This document shows positions 51,108-60,265 of a stretch of 64,000 nucleotides of DNA, piece after piece; position 1 is the stretch's first letter; each line of letters starts with the position of its first letter. Origin of the DNA: an uncultured Eubacteriales bacterium. GTDB taxonomy: Bacteria; Bacillota; Clostridia; Oscillospirales; CAG-272. A model generated the notes under the pieces. That model was not told where the DNA came from and ran no database searches. It saw only the letters and a list, made by a program, of their open reading frames with translations. The DNA lies in assembly GCA_958352145.1 (NCBI GenBank), contig CATWNM010000004.1, forward strand, positions 30,673 through 94,672. Reading direction: 5' to 3'. Both the position numbers and the translations under genes were made by a program.

Positions 51108-53846
51108 ATGAACAAAAAAATAATTGCATTTTTGGCAGTTATGATGATTTCCATTTGTGTCTTGGTGCTGTCGATCTGCGGTGCAGAAGGAAACACGGTG
51201 TATGTGCGGAACGGCGGGAGCGGCGACGGAAGCAGTGCGGCGTCGCCGTGCGGTTCGTTTGCGGCGGCGTTTGAAAAACTGGATGGTAAGGGCGGCACGG
51301 TAGTGCTTACGGGGCCGACTTCAATTGGGCAAAAACTTGTTGTGCCTGCGCAGGCAGGGGATTTGACTATTACCGCCGTGGATACGGGTGTGATCCGGCT
51401 GGGCGCACGATTTCAATTTGAAAAGGGCGGTTCAGGTACGACGGTGACGATCGATGCGCCGCTGATTCTGGCGCAGTCGTATGATTGCTTTATTTTTGGC
51501 GGCTGCAATAATATTACTTTTACCGAAAATTTCTCCGTAACGCATGAAAAAGACGGCCGGCTTTGTTTTTTCGGCGGCGTGCATGCGGGAGAGACTGAGT
51601 CGAACCAGGACTGTATTGTGACCGAGCCTTATACGATCACGGTAAAAAACGGCGTGTTTAAAGTATTCGGGGGCGGAAATTACCGCATTTGGTCCTCGCA
51701 CATTTCGGCAATCTGCACGAAGATTACTGTAAACGTCAGCGGCGGCGTTTTCGGTATCGGAAATGTCGCACCGGAGGAAACCAACAAGCAGATCAACGGC
51801 TTTACGGTCTCGGGCATGTCCATACTCTGCGGCGATGCGGAACTGAACATCAGCGGCGGCATATTCGATACGCCGGTCTATATGCAGGGCAATCCGGGGT
51901 CGTTTTCCAACGGCTCAGTGGAACAAGCGACGCTGCTGGCTTCCTCGCCGGATTATTACAGCGCGGATGGAAATATTTCCGTTCAGGTTACGGGCGGCAC
52001 GTTCAACGGCGGTGAATTCTCGGCTTATCAGACCACGGCGGGTTTTGTTCAGCTTCTGCGTGGAAATTTTGATCTGACAATCGGGGCTGCCGCCGTATTT
52101 GCCGAGGGAACGTTGATCGACGCGACGCAGGTCAAGGCGTATGCCGGACAATCGCAGCGCGCCTCGGTTACGCTGCCGGCGTCCATGCAGGATACGGTTG
52201 AACTGCGGCGATTTGATTTGGTTAATGGAGAGACGAGAAGTCATTCCGAGCCTTTGCGCATTTTGTTTATCGGGGACAGCATTACATGGGGATCCGGCGC
52301 CAGCAACGCGGCTATAGAATCCTATCCCGCACAGTTTCTTGCGCTGTGCGACGCCGCAGGACGGGATGTGATTATCGGAGATTATGCAGTTCCTGGAACC
52401 GGCGTGCTGCCCACGGCCAATTCTTATTACAGCCAGACGCTTGCGTGCAAAATGGCGTACAGCGAATTTGATCCGGATTATGTATTTTTTGCACTCGGTA
52501 CGAACGATGCTGCCGTCGCAGGCGGTACCAATGGCGCACTGCTTAATTTTTATAATCAATATAAGGAACTGATTGCGTCTTTCGGCGATTTGCCGGATGT
52601 AAAGCGAGTGTTTGTCTCCAGCGCGATTTACCGAAATTCTACTGCGACAGCCAGCAATATCCGTGCTGTCTCCGTTATTCGTCCGGTGCAGAAGCGGATA
52701 GCAGAGGAACTTGCGGCACAGGACGCTGAAAAATATACTTGGGTGGATATGTACGCGCTGACGCTTGAGGAAGCGCTTGCGGGCAATTTGCTTACAAGCG
52801 ATGGTTTACATCCTGGAGACGCCGGATATGCAGTTATGGCCGATAAGGTATATGCGGCGATTTTTGACGGCGTATATACGGTGAATAACTTTGAAATGAC
52901 CGACATCTATGTTTCAGACAGCGGTAGACTTGATGGTACGGGCACGGTGGACGATCCCATGTCCAGCATCACGGTAGCGTTTGGCAAAGCGGCGCCTGAA
53001 GCGACGATCCATATCGACGGTACGGTGACGTTCAGCGCGAATTTCTGTACGCCTTTTTACGCGGAAAAACTGACCCTTACCGGTACGGGTGAAAATTCAG
53101 TGCTCTGCATCGGCGGCGACTCCGTAAAATTCGGGTCGGATATATGTATTAACAATCTGACACTGAAAACTACCCTTTCTTCTTCCGCGATCAGCGCATG
53201 TTTTAACAATGTGGAACTGACCGACAGTGTGAAAACGGAAGGGCCATGGTGTTTCAACACAGGCTATAACGTGTTTGCGGATCAGTCGCTGGCCGGGCCG
53301 AAAACCACGACTTACGATACGGTAGACAGCGCTTCCAGTGACCAAGATTGTGTGATTTCTCTTAACGGTGGTTATTTTTATTATTTTCTCGGTGGAAACC
53401 GGCGGTATAGCGCTTCGGCGCCAATAGGAACCTACAGCGGCGACATGACAATCCATATTGGCAGCGGTGTGACGATTGGGCAGAATGCAATGAGCGGCAT
53501 TTGCGGTATGAACTATCTCACAGGCGCCATTACTGCGGATATTGACGCTTGGCAGGATGGTATTGTCCTGCGTGACTATGCCGGTCTTTACGGCATAAAC
53601 GATCCGATAACCTTTGTTGCTACCAATAATACAGGAACAGTTACGATGGATATAGACCAAGGACTGTCGCCGACTGTGCGTCTTGCAGGGGATATGAATG
53701 GAGACAATGTACTTAGCGTACTGGATGCAGTGTCTATGCTCCAGTATGTGCTTGATGGCTTTGATACGCAGAAAAGTGCAAACTGGTTTGATCTTAATAC
53801 CGTATCGCTTTTAGATGTGCTTTGCATTTTAAAATGGCTGGTATGA
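51108..53846 (+). CDS. Secreted SGNH hydrolase with beta-helix modules and dockerin (copy 1)
   Basis: A 912-residue secreted protein. Signal peptide 1-26 (ends ICGAEG). Residues 29-365 are a Gly-rich beta-helix-like module (TVYVRNGGSGDGS, NGVFKVFGGGN, ISGGIFDTPVYMQG). Residues 384-600 are an SGNH hydrolase with Ser391 (FIGDSITWGSG), Asn466 (GTNDA), Asp565 and His568 (DGLHPGDAGY); esterase activity on acylated glycans is the likely role. Residues 608-855 repeat the first module in shortened form. Residues 861-912 are a dockerin with one good calcium loop (GDMNGDNVLSVLDAV) and a decayed second. First of four tandem paralogues. Confidence 0.85.
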   Translation: MNKKIIAFLAVMMISICVLVLSICGAEGNTVYVRNGGSGDGSSAASPCGSFAAAFEKLDGKGGTVVLTGPTSIGQKLVVPAQAGDLTITAVDTGVIRLGARFQFEKGGSGTTVTIDAPLILAQSYDCFIFGGCNNITFTENFSVTHEKDGRLCFFGGVHAGETESNQDCIVTEPYTITVKNGVFKVFGGGNYRIWSSHISAICTKITVNVSGGVFGIGNVAPEETNKQINGFTVSGMSILCGDAELNISGGIFDTPVYMQGNPGSFSNGSVEQATLLASSPDYYSADGNISVQVTGGTFNGGEFSAYQTTAGFVQLLRGNFDLTIGAAAVFAEGTLIDATQVKAYAGQSQRASVTLPASMQDTVELRRFDLVNGETRSHSEPLRILFIGDSITWGSGASNAAIESYPAQFLALCDAAGRDVIIGDYAVPGTGVLPTANSYYSQTLACKMAYSEFDPDYVFFALGTNDAAVAGGTNGALLNFYNQYKELIASFGDLPDVKRVFVSSAIYRNSTATASNIRAVSVIRPVQKRIAEELAAQDAEKYTWVDMYALTLEEALAGNLLTSDGLHPGDAGYAVMADKVYAAIFDGVYTVNNFEMTDIYVSDSGRLDGTGTVDDPMSSITVAFGKAAPEATIHIDGTVTFSANFCTPFYAEKLTLTGTGENSVLCIGGDSVKFGSDICINNLTLKTTLSSSAISACFNNVELTDSVKTEGPWCFNTGYNVFADQSLAGPKTTTYDTVDSASSDQDCVISLNGGYFYYFLGGNRRYSASAPIGTYSGDMTIHIGSGVTIGQNAMSGICGMNYLTGAITADIDAWQDGIVLRDYAGLYGINDPITFVATNNTGTVTMDIDQGLSPTVRLAGDMNGDNVLSVLDAVSMLQYVLDGFDTQKSANWFDLNTVSLLDVLCILKWLV

Positions 53847-53891
53847 TGCTTGTTTCATTCATGGAGCCCGTATAAAAATAAATAGAGTTTG

Positions 53892-53934
53892 AGCGTTTTG
53901 CCTCGTTGGCAGCGTGGTAAAAACGCTTTTTTTT
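53892..53934 (+). terminator. Terminator of copy 1
   Basis: Eleven-base stem (53892-53902 with 53916-53927, one bulge) followed by an eight-base T run. Confidence 0.8.
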
Positions 53935-54020
53935 ACAGACGTCGAATAAGGGATCAAGTCATTTTTTGATTGTATTTAGCTAATTCTAACATAAATACAA
54001 AATAATTCATACATTTTTTC

Positions 54021-54049
54021 TTGTATTTTGAAATTGGAGGGTTTATAAT
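54021..54049 (+). promoter_or_regulatory. Promoter of copy 2
   Basis: TTGTAT (54021-54026), 17-base spacer, TATAAT (54044-54049). The GG-TTTATAATAA surroundings are shared with the copy 3 promoter. Confidence 0.75.
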
Positions 54050-54085
54050 AAACAGGGACTGATTTTCAAGAGAGGAATAAGCAAA

Positions 54086-56827
54086 ATGAATAAAAAACTT
54101 ACTGTATTTTTTTCGATTGTGCTGACGACACTTTTACTGGGTGTTGTGTTTTGCTTGGGCGCCGGAGCAGAAACTATGCAGACCGTATATGTCAAGGACG
54201 GCGGCACCGGGAGCGGCCAAACGGCGGACCAGCCACTTGGAACTCTGTTTGCCGCGGTAAACGCGTTGAATGGCAAAGGCGGCAACATCATAGTTTGCGG
54301 CCCGTTGTCGATTAGTTCGAAAACGACGCTTCCTGAGCAGAGCGGAGACCTCACAATCACTGCGGAAAGCGACGGTTATATCAATCTTTCCAATCGGCTG
54401 CAGTTTGAGAAAAATGAAAACGACAATGTCATTACGCTTGATTGCCCTTTGAATATTACGGCTTCTTACGACTGCTATATTTTTGGCTGTTTTAACAGCA
54501 TTGTGTTCGGCCAAAATTTTGATGTGACTTCGAGCGGCGGCGGTATGCTCTGCTTCATGGGTGGCGTGCATGCCGGCGAGACGCCGGATAATGCCGATTG
54601 TATTGCCGAACTGCCATATTCTGTGACGGTACATAACGGCGTATTCAATCGTTTTACGGCGGGCAATTTTCGTTCGACGATCTCCGATGTTGTCGGCTCG
54701 ATTGCCGCGCCTGTTTCCGTAACGGTGTATGGCGGTGTGTTCGGCAAGAACGGATCTTATGATCTTGAGACGAACAATAAGACCTTTGAGCCGTTTAGCG
54801 TATCGGGCATGACGCAGCTTGCTTCGGATGTTTCCCTGACGATTACCGGCGGAACGTTTTATACGCCTGTTTATATTCACGGACGCAAGGCTGCGATTCC
54901 GGCAGGCGCTTCGGAGAACTCCGCGCTTACCGCTTCCGATGAAAAATATTATGCTTTGGACGGCGACATTGAGATTCGCATCACTGGCGGAAGCTTTTAT
55001 GGCGGAGAGATCAGCGCGTACTATACTTGCGCCTCGTATACGCAGGTGCTGCGCGGAAATTTTGACGTGACGATCGGATCGGGCGCGTCCTTTTCGGCGG
55101 GTACCGTGATCGATGCCACGCAGGTGAAAGCCCGCGTTGGATCGGACGCATGCGCTACGCTAACCTATCCGGAAACTTTGCCGCTGACGGCGAAACGTTT
55201 TGACGTGGTAAATGGTCAGCCGCAGCGCTATGAAGAGCCGCTGCGCGTCGCGTTTATCGGCGACAGCATAACGGAGGGCTATCCGGTGGATCGTATGACG
55301 CAGTCGTACCCCGCGCAGTTCTTGAAAATTTGCGAGGCGGCCGGAAGAGAAGTGCTGGTGGCGAATTACGGTGTTTCGGCGTCGGGAATCCTGCCGACCA
55401 CCACCCGGTATTATCCGGAGATGCTGGCGTATCCTCTGGTACTGAACGAGACAGACGCGGATATTATTGTGTTTGCGCTTGGTACAAATGACGCAAATAT
55501 CGCCGGAGGCACTACAGGTGCGCTTGAGAAGTTCTATACGGATTACAAAGCATTCATACAGGCCATGGGCGATCTGCCGGATACGGAGCAGGTGTATGTG
55601 ACCAGTGCGATCTATCGCAATACCAGCAGCTATGCCGCCAATATGCGCGCCGTGTCGGTGATTCGTCCGCTGCAAAGACAGATTGCTGAGGAACTGAATG
55701 CTGAAGCTTCCGGCAAATATACGTTTCTGGATTTTTACGCTTTGACGCTGCCGTATCTATTTGATGGTACGCTGCTTTCAAATGATAATTTGCACCCCGA
55801 TGCGGTAGGGTATGCGAATATGGGCCGTGTGGTTTATAGTGCGTTGTTTGACGGCATAACCGAGGTTTCCGATTTTGAAATGACCGATATTTACGTTTCG
55901 GCCAGCGGCAAGCTCGACGGCGCGGGCACGCTGGCAGATCCTGTGTCCAGCTTGACGCTTGCGTTGGCTAAGGCTGCGCCTGAATCCACAATTCATATTA
56001 TCGGTACGGTTAATTATCCGGCAAATTTTTACGTACCCTGCGGTGCGGATAAAATTACTTTTGTCGGAGAAGGCAGCGATGCAGTGCTCAGCGTTAATGG
56101 GAATATCAAATTGGGCTGCAATGTGAAATTTGATAATTTAACGCTTGACAGTGCTGCCTCCAGTGGGAATATATACGGATGTTTCCATGATATAGAAATA
56201 ACCGAAACGGTTAAAACAACCGGCGTATGGAATCTTTTCGCCGGACATAACGTGTTTGCGGATTTATCTCTGATCGATTCTTCTGCCATCGGGCAGTATG
56301 ACACGGTGGAGGGCGTTTCCAGCAGTGAGGATTGTTTGATTACGGTTAACGGCGGGACTTTTCAGTATATTGCAGGCGGAAACCAGCGCTGCGCGGCTCA
56401 GGCGCCGCTTGGCGTGTACAGCGGAAATATGATGCTGAATATCGGCGGTAGCGCGCGGGTGACGGGTTCAAGCTATACGGGCGTCTGCGGTATGAATTAT
56501 CTCACGGGTACGATTTCGGCCAATATCAATTCCTGGGGGGATGTCGTGCTGCGTGATTATGCGAAAATCGGCACGCTGACCGATGTGGAGTTCAAATGCA
56601 CCCGAAACACCGGAAAAATCACCATAAACGTGGCGGACGGCGTTAAAGCCAGCGTAATAGTCACCGGGGATTTTAACGGCGACGGAGCGCTGACGCTTGC
56701 GGACGCGCTTATGCTGCTGCGTTATGTTGTGAATGGTTTTGATCCGGATAAGGCGGCCGTGTTTTTTGACAATACGGATGTTTCTCTGATTCACGTTTTG
56801 TACGTGCTGTGTCAGATCGCGCCGTAA
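54086..56827 (+). CDS. Secreted SGNH hydrolase with beta-helix modules and dockerin (copy 2)
   Basis: A 913-residue paralogue. Signal peptide ends GAGAET. The order is beta-helix module (about 32-368, HAGETPDNADC, NGVFNRFTAGNFR), SGNH domain with Ser394 (FIGDSITEGYP), Asn468 (GTNDAN), Asp567 and His570 (NDNLHPDAVGY), a second module (about 610-855, NGGTFQYIAGGNQR, GVCGMNYLTGT) and a dockerin (GDFNGDGALTLADAL) whose second loop is lost (FDNTDVSLIHVL). AGAGGA lies before the ATG. A tract around the SGNH block is identical in DNA to copy 3. Expression is separate from copy 1, with its own promoter. Confidence 0.85.
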   Translation: MNKKLTVFFSIVLTTLLLGVVFCLGAGAETMQTVYVKDGGTGSGQTADQPLGTLFAAVNALNGKGGNIIVCGPLSISSKTTLPEQSGDLTITAESDGYINLSNRLQFEKNENDNVITLDCPLNITASYDCYIFGCFNSIVFGQNFDVTSSGGGMLCFMGGVHAGETPDNADCIAELPYSVTVHNGVFNRFTAGNFRSTISDVVGSIAAPVSVTVYGGVFGKNGSYDLETNNKTFEPFSVSGMTQLASDVSLTITGGTFYTPVYIHGRKAAIPAGASENSALTASDEKYYALDGDIEIRITGGSFYGGEISAYYTCASYTQVLRGNFDVTIGSGASFSAGTVIDATQVKARVGSDACATLTYPETLPLTAKRFDVVNGQPQRYEEPLRVAFIGDSITEGYPVDRMTQSYPAQFLKICEAAGREVLVANYGVSASGILPTTTRYYPEMLAYPLVLNETDADIIVFALGTNDANIAGGTTGALEKFYTDYKAFIQAMGDLPDTEQVYVTSAIYRNTSSYAANMRAVSVIRPLQRQIAEELNAEASGKYTFLDFYALTLPYLFDGTLLSNDNLHPDAVGYANMGRVVYSALFDGITEVSDFEMTDIYVSASGKLDGAGTLADPVSSLTLALAKAAPESTIHIIGTVNYPANFYVPCGADKITFVGEGSDAVLSVNGNIKLGCNVKFDNLTLDSAASSGNIYGCFHDIEITETVKTTGVWNLFAGHNVFADLSLIDSSAIGQYDTVEGVSSSEDCLITVNGGTFQYIAGGNQRCAAQAPLGVYSGNMMLNIGGSARVTGSSYTGVCGMNYLTGTISANINSWGDVVLRDYAKIGTLTDVEFKCTRNTGKITINVADGVKASVIVTGDFNGDGALTLADALMLLRYVVNGFDPDKAAVFFDNTDVSLIHVLYVLCQIAP

Positions 56828-57147
56828 AGCGGCATTCATTTCCCGGAACAAAGTATCTATAATTTTTGTGAAAAGATTTTTCGGATATGCGCCGGTACCG
56901 GGTTGCTGAAAGTTATATATCAAATCTAACTTTTTCAAGTTCAGTACTGCACTTTTCAGGCAAAGTCGAGTCCCAAAGGGGACGCTACTGCGTTGGAAAT
57001 CCCGATGCAAGACGGCGCTATGGTTCTCACCGGAGCCATAGCGCCGTCTTGCCGTCAGTAGCGGTTTTTTATCGTTTGTGCGCAGCCCTATAACCGGTTC
57101 AAAAATGAACTGTAAAAAACAAGGGAAAAAAAACTACATATTTTGGA
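56828..57147. other. Intergenic region between copies 2 and 3
   Basis: No gene. Holds a 17-base perfect inverted repeat (57007-57023 with 57036-57052), with a later TTTTTT at about 57066, which may terminate copy 2, and an AT-rich approach to the copy 3 promoter. Confidence 0.6.
57007..57072 (+). terminator. Probable terminator of copy 2
   Basis: Seventeen-base stem with a 12-base loop; a T run follows only about 14 bases later, so the efficiency is uncertain. Confidence 0.5.
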
Positions 57148-57176
57148 TTGCTTTTTAGATTTGGATGGTTTATAAT
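57148..57176 (+). promoter_or_regulatory. Promoter of copy 3
   Basis: TTGCTT (57148-57153), 17-base spacer, TATAAT (57171-57176). Confidence 0.65.
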
Positions 57177-57211
57177 AAAAAAACAAAAATTTCGAGAGAG
57201 GAATGGACAAA

Positions 57212-59953
57212 ATGAACAAAAAAATCACTTCGCTTTTGGCGATTATGCTGCTTGCGTTTTTGGCTGGCTCTATATATTGCTTTAGCGCCGGCGCAGAGAC
57301 TGCGCCGGCTGTATATGTTAAAAATGGTGGTACCGGCGACGGTTCGGCGCCGGATAAAGCGCTTGGCAGCCTAACTGCCGCGGTGAACGCGCTGGATGGC
57401 AAAGGCGGCAATATCATAGTTTGCGGGCCGCTGTCGGTCGGTTCAAAAACGACGATTCCCGAGCAGAGCGGGGATTTAACGATCACGGCGGAAAGCGGCG
57501 GCTGTATCAATCTTTCCAACCGGCTGCAGTTTGCCAAAAACGAAAACGATAACGTCATTACGCTGGATCTGCCTTTGAATGTAACGGCGAGCTACGACTG
57601 TTATCTGTTTGGTGGTTTCAATAGCCTTGTGTTTGGTGAGAATTTTATCGTTACTTCTCAGTCAAGCGGCGGTTTTTGTTTTATGGGCGGCGTGCATGCC
57701 AATGAGGTTTCCGGCAATGCGGACTGCATAACCGAGCTTCCGTATACCATTACGGTGTATAATGGCGTTTTCAAACGCTTTACCGCGGGAAATTTCCGCT
57801 CGAGCGGCGCCAATATCGTAGGCTCGATTGCCGCGCCGGTGTCTGTCACGATCCATGGCGGCACATTTGGAAAGACGGGTACATACGATACGGCGACCAA
57901 TAACAAGGCCTTTGATGCGTTTAGCGTATCGGGTATGTCTCTGCTTGCCTCGGATGCGAGTTTGACGATTACGGGCGGTGTTTTCAATATGCCAGTCTAT
58001 ATGCAGGGGCGCGTGGGCGTCATTGTGTCGACTGGTTCGGAAGCGTCCACACTTACGGCTTCTGACGAAAAATATTATGCGCTCGACGGTGACACCTCAA
58101 TCGAGATCACGGGCGGTACGTTCAACGGCGGCGCAGTCGGCGCTTATTATACCTGCGCGGCCTATACGCAGGTCATGCGCGGCAATTTTGATGTGACGAT
58201 CGGTTCGGGCGCATCTTTTGCAGCGGGCACCGTGATTGATGCCACGCAGGTCAAGGCCCGCGCAGGATCGAATGCGCGCGCGTCGCTGACGTATCCCGGC
58301 GCTTTGAAGCTTACGGTCAAACGGTTTGATGTGGTGAACGGCGCGGCACAAAGCTATGAGGAACCGCTGCGCGTTGCGTTTATCGGGGATAGTATTACGG
58401 AGGGGTATCCGCTCGACCGCCTGACGGAGTCGTACCCTGCGCAGTTTTTAAAGATTTGCGAGGCGGATGGAAGGGAAGTGCTGGTGGCGAATTACGGTGT
58501 TTCGGCGTCGGGAATCCTGCCGACCACCACCCGGTATTATCCGGAGATGCTGGCGTATCCTCTGGCACTGAACGAGACGGACGCGGACATCGTCGTATTT
58601 GCGCTGGGAACGAACGATGCGAATATTGCCGGTGGGACAACGGGCGCGCTGGAAAAGTTCTATACAGATTACAAAGCGTTTATCGAAGCTATGGGATCGC
58701 TTTCGGATACGGAACGCGTGTATGTGACCAGCGCGCTTTACCGAAAAACCAGCAATACGGCGGCCGATGTGCGCGCTGTTTCGGTGATTCGTCCTCTTCA
58801 AAAACAGATTGCAGAAGAACTGAACGACGCGGAGCCTGGAAAATACGCCTTTTTGGATTTTTATGCTTTGACGCTTCCGTATCTGTTTGACGGCACGCTT
58901 TTTTCGACCGAGTACCTGCATCCCTGCGCGTCCGGGTATGCGCATATGGGGCAGGCGGTGTATGACGCGCTGTTTGACGGCGTAACCGAAGTTTCAAATT
59001 TTGAAATGACCGATATCTATGTTTCGGCAAGCGGGAAACTAAACGGCGTGGGTACGGCGGCGGATCCTATGTCCAGCCTGACGATTGCGCTTGCCAAAGC
59101 CGCACCCCAAACGGTGATCCATATTATCGGCACAGTCAGTTATCCGGCAAACTTTTACGTGACTTGCGGCGCGGATAAAGTTACGTTTATCGGCGAGGGA
59201 AACAATGCGGCGCTCAGTATCAACGGGAATATGAAGCTTGGATGCGATGTGAAATTTGAGAATTTGACGCTTGTTAGTGCGGCTGCCTCCGCTAGTATTT
59301 ACGGATGCTTCAACGATATCGAGATTACCAGCACGGTAAAAACAACCGGGAAATGGAATCTTTTTGCCGGACACAACGTGTATTCCGATCTGTCCCTGAT
59401 CGATCCTGCCGTCGTTGGACAGTATGATACGGCAGAGGGCGTATCCAGTAAAGAAGATTGTGTAATCACGGTCAATGGGGGTACTTTCCAGTATATCATG
59501 GGAGGCAACCATCGCTGCCATGCGAAAGCGCCGTTTGGCACGTACAGCGGCGATATGACGCTGAACATCGGCGGTAGTGCGGCGGTTACGTCGGCGGATT
59601 ATTCGGGCACTAGCGGTATGAATTATCTGACCGGCACCGTTACGGCCAATATCGGCTCTTGGGGAACTGCCGTGCTTCGCGATCATGCGAGACCTGGCAC
59701 GCTGTCCGGCATAGAGTTTGACTGCACCTGCAACACCGGCAGGGTGATTGTCAATATTGCAGACGGCGTCGAGGTTGATCGTGCAGTCACCGGGGATTTC
59801 AACGGCGATGATCTTGTAAATTTGGCTGATGCGCTCCTGCTGCTTCGCTATGCCCGCGATTTGTTTGATGTGAATAAGGCGATCAATTTTTACGGATATA
59901 CTGAGGTTACTTTGGATCACGTTTTATATGCGCTGAAATTGCTTGCTGCGTAA
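57212..59953 (+). CDS. Secreted SGNH hydrolase with beta-helix modules and dockerin (copy 3)
   Basis: A 913-residue paralogue from the ATG at 57212, chosen because AGAGGA then has the same spacing as in copy 2; an ATG at 57203 touches the ribosome site. Numbers here count from 57212. Signal peptide ends SAGAET. The SGNH domain has Ser394 (FIGDSITEGYP) and Asn468 (GTNDAN), but the DxxH block reads TEYLHPCASGY, so Glu567 replaces the catalytic Asp, with His570 kept. The flanking modules match copy 2 closely. The dockerin is GDFNGDDLVNLADAL, second loop lost (GYTEVTLDHVL). A terminator follows. Confidence 0.85.
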   Translation: MNKKITSLLAIMLLAFLAGSIYCFSAGAETAPAVYVKNGGTGDGSAPDKALGSLTAAVNALDGKGGNIIVCGPLSVGSKTTIPEQSGDLTITAESGGCINLSNRLQFAKNENDNVITLDLPLNVTASYDCYLFGGFNSLVFGENFIVTSQSSGGFCFMGGVHANEVSGNADCITELPYTITVYNGVFKRFTAGNFRSSGANIVGSIAAPVSVTIHGGTFGKTGTYDTATNNKAFDAFSVSGMSLLASDASLTITGGVFNMPVYMQGRVGVIVSTGSEASTLTASDEKYYALDGDTSIEITGGTFNGGAVGAYYTCAAYTQVMRGNFDVTIGSGASFAAGTVIDATQVKARAGSNARASLTYPGALKLTVKRFDVVNGAAQSYEEPLRVAFIGDSITEGYPLDRLTESYPAQFLKICEADGREVLVANYGVSASGILPTTTRYYPEMLAYPLALNETDADIVVFALGTNDANIAGGTTGALEKFYTDYKAFIEAMGSLSDTERVYVTSALYRKTSNTAADVRAVSVIRPLQKQIAEELNDAEPGKYAFLDFYALTLPYLFDGTLFSTEYLHPCASGYAHMGQAVYDALFDGVTEVSNFEMTDIYVSASGKLNGVGTAADPMSSLTIALAKAAPQTVIHIIGTVSYPANFYVTCGADKVTFIGEGNNAALSINGNMKLGCDVKFENLTLVSAAASASIYGCFNDIEITSTVKTTGKWNLFAGHNVYSDLSLIDPAVVGQYDTAEGVSSKEDCVITVNGGTFQYIMGGNHRCHAKAPFGTYSGDMTLNIGGSAAVTSADYSGTSGMNYLTGTVTANIGSWGTAVLRDHARPGTLSGIEFDCTCNTGRVIVNIADGVEVDRAVTGDFNGDDLVNLADALLLLRYARDLFDVNKAINFYGYTEVTLDHVLYALKLLAA

Positions 59954-59980
59954 TCATTTGCATGATTGAATATTTCTTAT

Positions 59981-60013
59981 AAAACCGCACAGGAAAATCC
60001 TGCGCGGTTTTTC
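59981..60013 (+). terminator. Terminator of copy 3
   Basis: Fourteen-base stem (59981-59994 with 59998-60011, one mismatch) followed by a T-rich tail. Confidence 0.8.
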
Positions 60014-60194
60014 TTTGTCAAAAAGCATAGGAAACCGGCAGTCAAATCAACATGCGTATACAGGACGAACATGCGCCGCGCTTGAAAAATTTTATACGCC
60101 AAGCGATATTTTTTGTACAGGAGAGGGGCGGTTTGTTTGCCAAGCGCGGCGCATATATAAAAAATTTACGACATTGTATATATTTTTGTATTTG

Positions 60195-60222
60195 TTGACC
60201 ATGTCTATTGAAAAAGTATATA
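60195..60222 (+). promoter_or_regulatory. Promoter of copy 4
   Basis: TTGACC and TATATA with 16 bases between, 43 bases before the GTG start. Confidence 0.55.
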
Positions 60223-60265
60223 TAAAATGGTATATTTTTACTAAATTGAAAGGGGGCCCGGTGAA

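Larger units (their letters stand above)
59954..60265. other. Intergenic region between copies 3 and 4
   Basis: Contains the copy 3 terminator (59981-60013), an AT-rich stretch, and a likely copy 4 promoter: TTGACC (60195-60200), 16-base spacer, TATATA (60217-60222). No gene seen. Confidence 0.6.

Noticed and set aside
53847..60265. Repeated similarity across the four tandem genes as a CRISPR or satellite repeat
   Set aside because: The repeat unit is a whole gene of about 2.7 kb with coding constraint, so it is tandem gene duplication.
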